From: T3SED10-260 sp035363255
Lineage (GTDB): Bacteria; Caldisericota; Caldisericia; UBA6126
DNA length: 64,000 bases
Direction of reading: 5' to 3'
NCBI GenBank assembly: GCA_035363255.1
Contig: DAOSES010000013.1
Span: forward strand, 1 to 64,000
This document shows, piece by piece, positions 45,513 through 55,231 of this stretch (the stretch's first letter is position 1; each line of letters opens with the position of its first letter). The position numbers and the translations under genes were made by a program. Under the pieces are notes generated by a model. The model made no database searches and was not told where the DNA came from. It saw only the letters and a list, made by a program, of their open reading frames with translations.

Positions 45513-46697
45513 ATGAGAAATTACCCAAAAGCTGTTTATGAACTAAACGAACGTGTTGATAAAGCCATCCAGGATGATCTTTACTTCTACCTTCAACAAA
45601 TCGACCGCATCGAAGATCCTTTTGTTTACGTCAATGGCAAAAAAATGATCATGCTTGCCAGCTATAGCTATCTCAGCCTTCTCCAGCACCCTCGCATTAA
45701 TCAGCTTGCAAAAGAGGCTATCGATCAGTATGGAACCGGCACCCATGGCGTGAGGATACTCGCTGGTACCGAGCCTATCCACAATCAACTCGAAAAAACG
45801 ATCGCCCGATTCAAGAAAAGAGAAGAAGCCGTTGTTTTTTCCAGTGGGTATGTTGCCAATCTAACCACCATATCCTCTTTGTTCCACAAAGGCGATGTTG
45901 TGATTTGTGACAAATTCGATCACGCCAGCATTGTGGATGGTTGTTTGCTCTCAGGAGCTGAGTTTTTACGTTTCAATCATAATAGCCTGACTGACCTGGA
46001 GCGAGTGCTAAAAAAATCTGAAAGCTATCGTAATCGATGTATCATCATCGACTCCGTCTATAGCATGGATGGTGATATAGCTCCTCTTCCCGACATTGTA
46101 GAATTAGCCAAAAAGTATGGTGCGTTGCTTTATGTGGATGAAGCCCATTCTATGGGAGTACTCGGAGAAAATGGTACCGGCATCGAAGAATATTTCAATA
46201 TCGAGGGTTCGGTAGATATCCTGATGGGAACTATGAGCAAAGTATTACCCGGTATAGGGGGGTATGTTGCTGGCGACAAAATACTAATCAATTTTTTAAA
46301 ACATATTTCACGTGCCTTTGTGTTTTCTGCAGCTTTGCCTCCTCCAGTAGTTGCCGCTGGGATAGGTTTTTTTGAAGTACTCGAACAAGAAAAATGGAGA
46401 ATCAAAAAACTTAACGACAACATCCATTATTTTATACGTCGCCTCAACGAAGAAGGATTCAACACCCTTCAATCCCAAACTGCTATTATCCCACTCATCA
46501 TTGGCGACGAAGAAAAAACCATGAAAACTACTCGATTCATGCAAGATAGAGGCATTTTTGTCCTACCCATACTTCCTCCAGCTGTTCCTCCCAATACTGC
46601 TCGTCTCAGGATGAATGTATGCGCAGCCATGGACAAGGAGCATCTGGATCTTGTGATCGATACGCTTGTAGAAGCCAAGAAATTGTTTCAAATTTAA
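45513..46697 (+). CDS. alpha-oxoamine synthase family PLP enzyme
   Basis: 394 residues. The fold-type I PLP enzyme joins an amino acid and an acyl-CoA: glycine C-acetyltransferase (KBL), BioF, ALAS and serine palmitoyltransferase are all alike. Marks: YLSLLQHPRI, GTGTHGVRILAGT, VVFSSGYVANL, VDEAHSMGVLG and the PLP lysine in MSKVLPGIGGYV. Which member it is cannot be settled; 'KBL/BioF-like' is the limit. Starts two bases after hutU with GGGAGA, so they are co-transcribed, which is an odd pairing. Confidence 0.85.
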   Translation: MRNYPKAVYELNERVDKAIQDDLYFYLQQIDRIEDPFVYVNGKKMIMLASYSYLSLLQHPRINQLAKEAIDQYGTGTHGVRILAGTEPIHNQLEKTIARFKKREEAVVFSSGYVANLTTISSLFHKGDVVICDKFDHASIVDGCLLSGAEFLRFNHNSLTDLERVLKKSESYRNRCIIIDSVYSMDGDIAPLPDIVELAKKYGALLYVDEAHSMGVLGENGTGIEEYFNIEGSVDILMGTMSKVLPGIGGYVAGDKILINFLKHISRAFVFSAALPPPVVAAGIGFFEVLEQEKWRIKKLNDNIHYFIRRLNEEGFNTLQSQTAIIPLIIGDEEKTMKTTRFMQDRGIFVLPILPPAVPPNTARLRMNVCAAMDKEHLDLVIDTLVEAKKLFQI

Positions 46698-46715
46698 TAT
46701 TTCAGGGGGTGTGAA

Positions 46716-47567
46716 TTGTTTCCTATCATTGCAAACTTTGGGCGAATTACCATTTACAGTTATGGTTTTTTTATATCGCTTGCTATCATTGTCAGCTTTT
46801 TCATTGCCAATCGTCGCATAAAAAAGCTGGGACTCACCACCGACGATTTGCTTGATTTGTTGCTATATCTTCTCATCGGATGCATCATAGGTGCTAAACT
46901 ATTATTCATCCTCACCAACAATTTCATGTATTATCTCAACAATCCTCTTGAAATATTCCTTTCCGGAGGCACAGGATTTTCCTTTTTCGGGATTATCCCC
47001 GCAGGAATACTAATTTCTTGGTGGTATGCTCGAAAGAAAAAAATCAATTTCTGGGCACTCCTTGATGTATTAGCTTTGAGTGTGATGATGGGATATGCGA
47101 TTGGTCGCATCGGCTGTTTTCTCAATGGTTGTTGTTTTGGTTTGCCAGTCAATCCATTTCTACCTTCCAGTCATGTCGGTTGCGTGTTTCCACACGTCGA
47201 TTCTTATGCCAGGTATCCCACCCAGTTATTCATTTTTGCTGGAGCTTCAATTTCGTATTTCATTCTTCGCTGGATTGATCGTATCAAAAAGTTCTATGGT
47301 GCTACTTTTTCTTCTTTCTTCATTCTATATGCCATAGTAACGCTTGTAGTTGATTTTTACCGCGATATGCATCGCTACGCTCCCCTCAATCTTACCATGA
47401 GCCAATACTTATCGATTCTGCTCATTCCTTTAGGTATCGTTCTGCTCATAGTTTTCTCTAACACTCAAACCATTATTCAAATTGAGGGAGCTCAGGAAAG
47501 TAAAGTTGCTACGGTGATAGACAATGCCGACTTCTCAGAAGAAGACAACGAAGTTTATATTGATTAA
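46716..47567 (+). CDS. lgt: prolipoprotein diacylglyceryl transferase
   Basis: 283 residues, seven membrane helices. Adds diacylglycerol to the lipobox cysteine of prelipoproteins, serving the many lipoproteins of this genome. Signature GYAIGRIGCFLNGCCFG, and the FARYPTQL-like segment SYARYPTQLFIF near 170. Start is TTG at 46716 behind GGGGGTG. Third gene after hutU and the PLP enzyme; ends at a strong terminator. Confidence 0.93.
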   Translation: MFPIIANFGRITIYSYGFFISLAIIVSFFIANRRIKKLGLTTDDLLDLLLYLLIGCIIGAKLLFILTNNFMYYLNNPLEIFLSGGTGFSFFGIIPAGILISWWYARKKKINFWALLDVLALSVMMGYAIGRIGCFLNGCCFGLPVNPFLPSSHVGCVFPHVDSYARYPTQLFIFAGASISYFILRWIDRIKKFYGATFSSFFILYAIVTLVVDFYRDMHRYAPLNLTMSQYLSILLIPLGIVLLIVFSNTQTIIQIEGAQESKVATVIDNADFSEEDNEVYID

Positions 47568-47571
47568 GCAA

Positions 47572-47621
47572 TAAAAAAAAAGGGGGTAGGAGCAGTAAAG
47601 CTCCTACCCCCTTTTTTTTTA
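47572..47621. terminator. bidirectional intrinsic terminator lgt/glnA
   Basis: Perfect 12-bp stem GGGGGTAGGAGC (47582-47593) with GCTCCTACCCCC (47600-47611), loop AGTAAA, flanked by an A run on one side and a T run on the other. It ends lgt on the plus strand and glnA on the minus strand. Confidence 0.95.
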
Positions 47622-48956
47622 TTAATAATTGATGTATTGGTCAAATTCTGCAGGATTGGGATAGTTGTTGGGAAGTTCGGCTTCTTTAACTTTCTTGCTT
47701 ATCCATTCTCTTACAAGTTCTTTGGAGATGATGGGTTGGAGAAATTCCTGATCTTGATTTAGCGCTTCCATGGCTTCATAGAGGTTGCGTGGGATGCGTT
47801 CATTGCTGTTTATCATCGAGGGATTCTCGGGGTCAATCTGCTTTTCGATACCATCTATACCCGCCATAAGCAATGCTGTCAGGGTATAGTAGGGATTGGC
47901 TGTGGCATCGCCAGTGCGAAATTCGAAACGAGTTTCTTCCAGACGAGTGTAGGCTGGGATGCGGATTGCAGCATTTCTGCTTGATTTGGCGAAAGATTTA
48001 TCTTGTGGAGCTTCATAGCCCGAAACCAGACGCTTGTAGGAGTTGGTACTGGGGTTGCTAAAAGCCATAATAGCTCCAAGATGCAACAAAATACCTCCCA
48101 TAAACTGCATACCTAATGTGCTTAAATGGTAGGGGGCATGAGGATCATAAAAAAGAGAGTGTCCTTTTTCGTCGGTTAAGTACATGTGTAAATGCATCCC
48201 TGATCCGGGAAGCCCATACATGGGTTTGGGCATAAAGTTGGCTTGCAATTGAAATTGGTGGGCTACGTTGCGTACAATATGCTTGGACTGAAGTATTGCG
48301 TCTGCTGCTTTATCCAATGGAAGAAAATCCAATTCAATCTCACATTGCCCAGGTTGACCTACTTCGTGATGGTGGTATTTTACGGGGATGTTCCAGGTTT
48401 GGAGTTCCTGAACCATGTGCATTCGGATTTCTGCGTAGCTGTCAAAAGGGGTGGAGGCATGATAAGCTTTGGCTTTGTTGATAAGCACTTCATCGCTTTC
48501 AATCTGAACGTAATTGTCAAGAGGATCTGTGGAAAATTCGCTATGATTGAAGATATAAAACTCTAATTCGGGTAGCACCATGAGTTGATGGGCCAACTTT
48601 TTGCTTCTAAGGTGTTCAAGGGCTTTTTGCATCATACTCCGTGGGTCAAAAGGGAAAAGTTCGGGACCAAGAGACCCCCCAGGGAAACAGCCGATATGAC
48701 CCAGACAAGTACAGGTGGGAATTTCGCAGAAAGTATTGCTTTGAAGAGTTTCTAAGTCAGGAATCACCACTAAATCGGATTTTGTAACTTCGGCATAATG
48801 TAGATTGGAAGCATCAAAACCAATACCCTGCGCCAGGACTTCTTCGTTAACATACGAAGTGGGGAGAGATATGGTTTTAAGTTTTCCAAAAAAATCAGAA
48901 AGTTGGATATCGAGGAAAGCATAATTGCTCTTCAACTCGCTCATCTTCTTATGCAA
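47622..48956 (-). CDS. glnA: glutamine synthetase type I
   Basis: 444 residues, the length of the Bacillus-type alpha form. Marks: LPELEFYIF, KYHHHEVGQPGQCEIE (metal and glutamate site), GLPGSGMHLHMYL, and RIPAYTRLEETRFEFRTGDATANPY. The usual NGSGMH reads PGSGMH. The adenylylation loop of the beta form is absent, so feedback through GlnR or small proteins is more likely. The start is TTG at 48956, set by AGGAGG six bases before; the ATG at 48944 is too far from it. An inverted repeat lies just before the ribosome site. Confidence 0.94.
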   Translation of the reverse strand: MHKKMSELKSNYAFLDIQLSDFFGKLKTISLPTSYVNEEVLAQGIGFDASNLHYAEVTKSDLVVIPDLETLQSNTFCEIPTCTCLGHIGCFPGGSLGPELFPFDPRSMMQKALEHLRSKKLAHQLMVLPELEFYIFNHSEFSTDPLDNYVQIESDEVLINKAKAYHASTPFDSYAEIRMHMVQELQTWNIPVKYHHHEVGQPGQCEIELDFLPLDKAADAILQSKHIVRNVAHQFQLQANFMPKPMYGLPGSGMHLHMYLTDEKGHSLFYDPHAPYHLSTLGMQFMGGILLHLGAIMAFSNPSTNSYKRLVSGYEAPQDKSFAKSSRNAAIRIPAYTRLEETRFEFRTGDATANPYYTLTALLMAGIDGIEKQIDPENPSMINSNERIPRNLYEAMEALNQDQEFLQPIISKELVREWISKKVKEAELPNNYPNPAEFDQYINY

Positions 48957-48971
48957 ATCAAACCTCCTCAG

Positions 48972-48992
48972 GCGATATCATCCAGATATCGC
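48972..48992. promoter_or_regulatory. inverted repeat in the glnA leader
   Basis: GCGATATC (48972-48979), five-base spacer, GATATCGC (48985-48992): a perfect 8-bp inverted repeat placed a few bases before the AGGAGG of glnA. It does not match the GlnR box (TGTNAN7TNACA). It could be an operator or an RNA hairpin that hides the ribosome site. Confidence 0.5.
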
Positions 48993-49061
48993 TTATAATT
49001 ACCTTAAAGTATATGGTTTATAAATAACAAATAAAGTGCCTTTGAAATAATGCTTAATAAT

Positions 49062-49089
49062 TTGAATTAATGCCACATTGTGATAAAAT
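49062..49089 (+). promoter_or_regulatory. gyrBA promoter
   Basis: TTGAAT (49062-49067), 16-base spacer, TGATAAAAT extended -10 (49081-49089), 50 bases before the gyrB start. Confidence 0.6.
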
Positions 49090-49138
49090 GGAATGTTGTT
49101 TTTTACGGATGTATTTTTATTATTTGGAGTGAAAATGA

Positions 49139-51055
49139 ATGAGTAATGAAGAATTAAAAAAAAATGATTACATGGCCTCCAGTATTAAAGTGCTGGAGGG
49201 ATTGGAAGCCGTACGAAAGCGTCCAGCCATGTATATCGGATCTACCGACAGTCGGGGTCTCAATCATCTAGCCCTGGAAGTTATCGACAATAGTATCGAT
49301 GAAGCCATGGCTTCCTATTGTGATCATGTACGAGTCCGTTTGATTGAACCAGATGTTCTATCCATCGAAGATAATGGTCGTGGAATTCCGGTAGATATTC
49401 ATCCCCAGCTTGGAATATCCGGAGTTGAGGTGGCACTCACCAAGCTCCATGCTGGCGGAAAATTTGATGCAAAAAGCTACAAAGTTTCAGGTGGCTTACA
49501 CGGAGTCGGTATCTCTGTTGTCAATGCTCTCTCTGAGTGGTTGGTGGCAGAAGTACGACGGGATGGAAAGTTATACCAGCAAACATATGCACGAGGTATT
49601 CCCCAGGGTCCCCTCGAAATCATAGGAGACGCAGAACAAAACGGAACTACCATCAAATTCAAACCAGATGCAGATATATTCGAAACCACTTCCTTCGATT
49701 TACCCTTTTTAATGAACCGTCTCAAAGAATTAGCCTTTCTCAACAAAAATCTGCGTATCGAGTTTATCGATCAAACAACCGATACTACCACTCATTTTCA
49801 TTATGAAGGTGGTATCCAGGAATATATCCTTCACATCAACGAAGGCAAAAATATCGTCCCCGAACAACCTGTCTACGTAATACGGCAAGACGAAGACTTT
49901 TTTGCAGAAATAGCCTTTTGCTACAACAACACCTTTGGCGAAACAGTGTATTCATATGTCAACAGCATCCACACCCGAGACGGAGGCACCCATCTTTACG
50001 GTTTCCGTGCCGCTCTTCTCCAGGTGATCAACGAAAAAGCCAATCTTCTCAAATACAACAAAGATGTCACCAAAAAAGAGCTGTTCAATAGCGATGATGT
50101 CAAAGAAGGTCTATCAGCCATAGTCAATGTCCGTCTTCACGATCCCCAGTTTGAAGGTCAAACTAAAGGACGGCTTGGAAATAGCTTTGTTAAAAAACGC
50201 ACCGAAGAAATCGTCGTCCAGGAATTCTCTTTCCTTCTCGACAAAAACCCCGAAATTGCCAAAAAGATAATAGAGCGTTGTTTGGTAGCCAAAGATGCAA
50301 GAGAGGCCGCTGCCAAAGCCAGAGACCTCATTCGCCGCAAGAGCTTTCTTAGCAATTCTGTGTTACCTGGCAAATTAGCCGATTGTTCCGAAAAAGATCC
50401 CGAAAAATCAGAATTATTCATCGTAGAAGGCGATTCTGCAGGTGGTAGCGCAAAACAAGGTAGAGATCGAAAAACTCAAGCTATACTCCCCCTCAGAGGT
50501 AAAATCCTAAACGTAGAAAAAGCCAATCTTGAAAAGATTCTTGGCAACGAAGAAATCAAAGCTTTGATTGCAGCCCTGGGCACAGGCATCGACAAGGAGT
50601 TTGATCCCAAAAAACTCCGCTACCACAAGATTTTTATTATGACTGACGCTGATGTGGATGGTTCTCATATTCGAACCTTGCTCCTCACTCTGTTTTATCG
50701 ATACATGTTCCCTCTTATTGAGGGCGGTTTTGTCTATATTGCCCAACCCCCCCTCTATCTCATCACCCACAATCGCAAAGAAACCTACGTTTACAACGAC
50801 CGTGAACTACAAGACACCTTAAAAAACATCTCTGGAAAATACGAGCTTCAACGATACAAAGGTCTTGGAGAAATGAGCGCCGAACAACTCTCCCGTACCA
50901 CCATGAATCCTGAATATCGTGTTATCCTTAAAGTAAATGCCGACGATTTGCTGGCTTCCGAAGAAATATTCACCATTCTCATGGGTGAAAAAGTTCAACC
51001 TCGAAAAGAATTTATTCAAAAGCACGCCCATGAAGTCACTAACATCGATATCTAA
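49139..51055 (+). CDS. gyrB: DNA gyrase subunit B
   Basis: 638 residues, normal for the Gram-positive form without the large insertion. ATPase GHKL domain (VIDNSIDEA, EDNGRGIPV, GGLHGVG), transducer, TOPRIM (VEGDSAGGSAKQGRDR, DADVDG) and the C-terminal ELQRYKGLGEM. TTGGAG precedes ATG by eight bases. Introduces negative supercoils with GyrA, the next gene. Confidence 0.97.
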   Translation: MSNEELKKNDYMASSIKVLEGLEAVRKRPAMYIGSTDSRGLNHLALEVIDNSIDEAMASYCDHVRVRLIEPDVLSIEDNGRGIPVDIHPQLGISGVEVALTKLHAGGKFDAKSYKVSGGLHGVGISVVNALSEWLVAEVRRDGKLYQQTYARGIPQGPLEIIGDAEQNGTTIKFKPDADIFETTSFDLPFLMNRLKELAFLNKNLRIEFIDQTTDTTTHFHYEGGIQEYILHINEGKNIVPEQPVYVIRQDEDFFAEIAFCYNNTFGETVYSYVNSIHTRDGGTHLYGFRAALLQVINEKANLLKYNKDVTKKELFNSDDVKEGLSAIVNVRLHDPQFEGQTKGRLGNSFVKKRTEEIVVQEFSFLLDKNPEIAKKIIERCLVAKDAREAAAKARDLIRRKSFLSNSVLPGKLADCSEKDPEKSELFIVEGDSAGGSAKQGRDRKTQAILPLRGKILNVEKANLEKILGNEEIKALIAALGTGIDKEFDPKKLRYHKIFIMTDADVDGSHIRTLLLTLFYRYMFPLIEGGFVYIAQPPLYLITHNRKETYVYNDRELQDTLKNISGKYELQRYKGLGEMSAEQLSRTTMNPEYRVILKVNADDLLASEEIFTILMGEKVQPRKEFIQKHAHEVTNIDI

Positions 51056-51083
51056 AATGAATGTAAACCAAGGAGCACTATAA

Positions 51084-53537
51084 ATGTCGAATAAAGATCC
51101 CCATTATTTTGAACTCGGAGAAACCATCGTTGATGTTCCTCTAGAGTCAGAAATGAAAAAATCCTACCTTGAATACGCCATGAGTGTTATCATTGGTAGG
51201 GCCTTACCCGATATTCGAGACGGGCTCAAGCCTGTGCATCGAAGAATTTTGTTTTCCATGCTTGAAATTGGCAACTTACCCAACAAACCCTTCAAAAAGT
51301 CTGCAAAAATAGTCGGTCAAGTACTTGGTAACTACCACCCCCACGGAGAATTCTCGATTTATGACTCCATTGTGCGTATGGCACAAGAGTTTTCCCTGCG
51401 ATACCCCCTGGTAGAAGGTCACGGAAACTTTGGTTCTATCGATGGCGATTCCCCTGCGGCTATGCGATATACCGAAGTGCGCTTATCCAAGATCAGCCTT
51501 GAGTTGCTTGATGAGATCAACCAAGAAACTGTATCTTTTATGGACAACTTTGATGCAACTGCTCAAGAGCCCACCTATCTCCCCTCCAAAATACCCAATC
51601 TCTTGCTCAATGGCTCCAGCGGTATTGCAGTTGGTATGGCCACCAACATCCCTCCTCATCATCTTGGCGAAATAATAGACGGTCTGGTGCTCTTGATCGA
51701 TAAATCCGATTGCACAGTAGATGATTTGATGGGTGTCATCAAGGGTCCTGACTTCCCTACAGGCGGAAGAATTGCGGGAAGCGCAGGTATTCGAAGCTAC
51801 TTTGAAACCGGTCGCGGTAGCATACGCCTTCAGGGTATTGGACACGTAGAAGAAGAAAATCGCCACAACAACTACATCATCGACGAACTCCCTTATCAAG
51901 TCAATAAAGCCGAACTCATCAAGAAAATTGCAGAATTAGCCAAAGACAAAAAAATCCAGGGAATCACTGACCTTCGTGATGAAAGCGACCGTAATGGTAT
52001 TCGTGTGGTGATCGAGCTCAAGAAAAATATCAATCCTTTCATCTTCGAAAACCAACTTTACAAAATGACTCAATACCAAGTTAATTTTGGAGTCATTATG
52101 CTTAGTTTAGTCAATCAAATTCCACGAGAACTGGGTATGATTGATCTGCTCAAGCATTTTATCGAACACCGTGAAACCATCATCACCAAACGCACCGAGT
52201 TTGAACTCAAAAAATCACGTGCCCGAAAGCATATTCTCGAGGGTTTGCGTATCGGCATCCAAAATATCGATCGCGTCATCGAAATCATCCGATCAGCAGA
52301 AGACCCACAAGAAGCCAAAGCCTCCCTGATTGAAGCTTTTTCTCTTACTGAGCCTCAGGTAGGAGCCATTCTTGATATGTCTTTAAGCAAACTCACCAAC
52401 CTTGAGAACAAACGTATTGAGGATGAAACAGAAAAGCTATCTCAATATATTCAATCCCTTGAGTTTATCATCGCATCACCCGAAAACCTTCGAGCTGAGA
52501 TTCGAAAAGAGCTTGTAGCTATTAAAGATCGCTACAACGACAAACGTCTCACTGAAATAGTCCCCGAAAATGGATCAGGATCTCTTATGGATGAAGATCT
52601 TATCCATGACGACAAAGTAGTAGTCATAATCACCAAAGATGGCTATATCAAGCGAATGAAATCAGAAGCCTACAAAACCCAGACCCGAGGGGGCAAAGGC
52701 AACAAGATCACCATGAAAAAGCCCGACGACGAGATAAAAGACATTTTCTGCTCTTCCAATCATCAGCATATCCTCTTTTTCACTAATTTGGGTAAAGTTT
52801 ATTCCAAGAAAATCTATCTCATCCCTGAAGCAGATCGCACCCAAAAAGGCACCCCCCTATCCTATATGCTTCCCTTGGATGCCGAAGAATTTGTCTGCAC
52901 TGCCATATCCTTCCCAGAGTTCAAAGCCAGCCAGTCCTTCATTATGGTCACCGAAAAGGGGATAGTGAAACGAATCATGTCCAATGCCTTTGACAACATT
53001 CGAAAAACTGGAATCAGAGCCATCAAATTGCGAGAAGATGATAATCTTAAAAAAGTACGACTGATCAGCGAAAACGACATCGTATTGATCGTGACCAAAA
53101 ATGGTTACGCCGTTCGCTTCGCTCCCACCTTCAGGGATATGGGTCGCAACAGCATGGGTATCAGAGGTATTCGAGTCGCTAAAGATGATCAAGTCATAGG
53201 CATGGAAATTGAAGAACCCAAGCTTGCTCTTCTTTGTCTTACTGAAAACGGATATGGAAAAGTGACTCCCTTCGAAAAATTCCGACAAACCAAACGAGGC
53301 GCCAAGGGTGTTAAAGCCATGAAAATAGACGTGAAAACTGGTCCTATTGCTGCCTGCCGCACCCTGGACAAAAAGATGAAATTGATTATCACTACTTCCA
53401 ATGGTAAAGTGATTCAGATTCAAACCCAATCCATACCTCAATTGAGCCGTATTTCTCGTGGAGCTCGATTGATTCGAGTGGATGAAGATGATAAAGTCAT
53501 AGCAGTTGCGAGAGATCTCGAAGATATTGAAGAATAA
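51084..53537 (+). CDS. gyrA: DNA gyrase subunit A
   Basis: 817 residues, normal. The active-site tyrosine is in AAMRYTEVRLS; the winged-helix DNA gate (GRALPDIRDGLKPVHRRILF) and the C-terminal beta-pinwheel follow, with a GyrA-box-like QTRGGKG near residue 536. The quinolone-determining region reads GNYHPHGEFSIYDSIVR; the residue after GE is Phe where E. coli has Ser83 at a nearby place, so it should not be used to predict resistance. Gap of 28 bases after gyrB. Confidence 0.96.
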   Translation: MSNKDPHYFELGETIVDVPLESEMKKSYLEYAMSVIIGRALPDIRDGLKPVHRRILFSMLEIGNLPNKPFKKSAKIVGQVLGNYHPHGEFSIYDSIVRMAQEFSLRYPLVEGHGNFGSIDGDSPAAMRYTEVRLSKISLELLDEINQETVSFMDNFDATAQEPTYLPSKIPNLLLNGSSGIAVGMATNIPPHHLGEIIDGLVLLIDKSDCTVDDLMGVIKGPDFPTGGRIAGSAGIRSYFETGRGSIRLQGIGHVEEENRHNNYIIDELPYQVNKAELIKKIAELAKDKKIQGITDLRDESDRNGIRVVIELKKNINPFIFENQLYKMTQYQVNFGVIMLSLVNQIPRELGMIDLLKHFIEHRETIITKRTEFELKKSRARKHILEGLRIGIQNIDRVIEIIRSAEDPQEAKASLIEAFSLTEPQVGAILDMSLSKLTNLENKRIEDETEKLSQYIQSLEFIIASPENLRAEIRKELVAIKDRYNDKRLTEIVPENGSGSLMDEDLIHDDKVVVIITKDGYIKRMKSEAYKTQTRGGKGNKITMKKPDDEIKDIFCSSNHQHILFFTNLGKVYSKKIYLIPEADRTQKGTPLSYMLPLDAEEFVCTAISFPEFKASQSFIMVTEKGIVKRIMSNAFDNIRKTGIRAIKLREDDNLKKVRLISENDIVLIVTKNGYAVRFAPTFRDMGRNSMGIRGIRVAKDDQVIGMEIEEPKLALLCLTENGYGKVTPFEKFRQTKRGAKGVKAMKIDVKTGPIAACRTLDKKMKLIITTSNGKVIQIQTQSIPQLSRISRGARLIRVDEDDKVIAVARDLEDIEE

Positions 53538-53548
53538 AGGAGTGATCT

Positions 53549-55162
53549 ATGAAAAAGCAAATGATTTCATCGGATTCTTCAGTGACGCAAACATCCAGGT
53601 TTGCAGGAATGTTTGAGGGTATCAACTCCAAAACCTCAGTAAAAACTGAAGCATTAGCCGGTATTTCCACTGCAGTATTGTCTTTCTTTGCTATACTGGG
53701 TGGAGCTTCTATCATTTCAAAAACCATCAGCTCTGATGCTTCCCTCTTTTTCACACTTGCAGCCATGGCCTTGATTGTATCAGGACTTATCACCATCTTC
53801 TTTTCCATTTACACCAAATTGCCTTTGGTCTTTACGATTTCACTGGGTATCAACACCCTGATTGCTTCCGCTATCGTAAAACAGCTCAATTTAGACTGGA
53901 GTCTTGCGCTTGGACTTTTGCTTATCGAAGGAATTCTTTTCTCTCTCTTGGTTCTAAGCCCCTTCCCCCGCAAATTTATGCGTGTTATGCCAGCTTTTTT
54001 TCAAAAAGCCTGGCCCGCATGTATTGGTGGTATCCTCGTCTCTCTTGCCCTAATCAGCGGAAAAGTCTTATCTTTCAGAGGTTCCTCTGATATTGCTCTT
54101 CTTACTTTTCGAAGCCCTGAGTTATTCTTGTTTTTTATGGGTTCTCTGGCTTCCTTCCTTCTCTTCAAAAAGAAAGGATCACGTTTTTATGCTTTGATAC
54201 CTATTTTAATGGCACTCCTTGTCATGATTATTCCCACCATTACAGGTCCAAACATGAACAAAGGTATCATCATATCTGGATCATTTTTTGTGGGCTGGCT
54301 CTTGCTCTATTCCGTACTCTATGATGCAAAAAAGAAATCAGCCTTTTTTATCTCTACTTCTCTTCTCGTGTTGGGTTTGGTTCTATCCATTGCCTTCTCG
54401 GATAAAATCCCCGATGCCATCATTCCTCCCCCCTTCAAGTGGTTTGGGGATACAGGAGTATTTTTCCTTCCTTCCCTCAGCTATCTGAAAGAGATCGTGG
54501 GCTATCCTATGGTGGCAATAAGTCGGGTATTCGGTATGTTCAATCTAATGTGGGCTCCCCTCCTCTCTATACTTATCAGCCATTTTCTAGCCACCTGGGC
54601 CATGTTGTCCACACTCCACGACCACCTCAAAGAAAGATTTCCAGCCCAAGCTACTCAAGAAGTTGCTGAAAAGCGCATTCTGGCAGTTGAAGGCGCTTCT
54701 TCCCTTTTGGGTGCTCATTTCTGCCTGGGTAGCGGTACCCTCACCCTTGCTTCCATTTTTTCGTATGTGATGGGAGCCAAAACTGCTCTTTCCTCCATCA
54801 TTTCAGGACTCAGCATGATTCTAAGCATTTTCATCCTGCCCTTTGTGTACAAATATTTTTCGCTCTATCCTGTTTCCCCTCTCCTGCTTTTGCTTGGCGC
54901 CTCACTAGTCTATCATTCTGCAAAACATTGGTTTGATCACAAAGAAGATCTCATGGCTATCTTGGCTGTGTTTATCACTGGTACCCTTAGTTGGAACCTC
55001 TATTTCGCCTTTTTTGCAGGTTTGTTGGTTTATGTTGTCCAGAAGTTAGCCCACCAAAAAAACAAGGATATTCATCCCTGGGTTTGGGCTAGCCTATGTG
55101 TTCTCTTTGTATTTGCTTTTGTACTTTCTCCAGTATCCTATATTCATTTCCTGAGCTATTAG
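53549..55162 (+). CDS. AzgA-like NCS2 permease
   Basis: 537 residues, 12 or more membrane helices. The N-terminal FEGINSKTSVKTEALAGISTAVLSFFAI fits the AzgA-like xanthine/uracil permease group, and EGASSLLGAH...SGTLTLASI lies where AzgA has its substrate helix. It is more diverged than textbook AzgA, so guanine or hypoxanthine as substrate is only likely, not shown. AAAGGAG precedes ATG; 12 bases after gyrA. Confidence 0.75.
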   Translation: MKKQMISSDSSVTQTSRFAGMFEGINSKTSVKTEALAGISTAVLSFFAILGGASIISKTISSDASLFFTLAAMALIVSGLITIFFSIYTKLPLVFTISLGINTLIASAIVKQLNLDWSLALGLLLIEGILFSLLVLSPFPRKFMRVMPAFFQKAWPACIGGILVSLALISGKVLSFRGSSDIALLTFRSPELFLFFMGSLASFLLFKKKGSRFYALIPILMALLVMIIPTITGPNMNKGIIISGSFFVGWLLLYSVLYDAKKKSAFFISTSLLVLGLVLSIAFSDKIPDAIIPPPFKWFGDTGVFFLPSLSYLKEIVGYPMVAISRVFGMFNLMWAPLLSILISHFLATWAMLSTLHDHLKERFPAQATQEVAEKRILAVEGASSLLGAHFCLGSGTLTLASIFSYVMGAKTALSSIISGLSMILSIFILPFVYKYFSLYPVSPLLLLLGASLVYHSAKHWFDHKEDLMAILAVFITGTLSWNLYFAFFAGLLVYVVQKLAHQKNKDIHPWVWASLCVLFVFAFVLSPVSYIHFLSY

Positions 55163-55231
55163 AAAATTTTTTAATAAATTTGGGCATATATGAATTGGTT
55201 GATTTTATATGAGTAAAGGAGGATTTAGATA

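Noticed and set aside
52857..53441. Minus-strand open frame of 194 codons inside gyrA
   Set aside because: A frame shadow of the gyrA C-terminal repeats.
55163..55231. CIRCE operator before groES
   Set aside because: No TTAGCACTC-N9-GAGTGCTAA or close variant is present.
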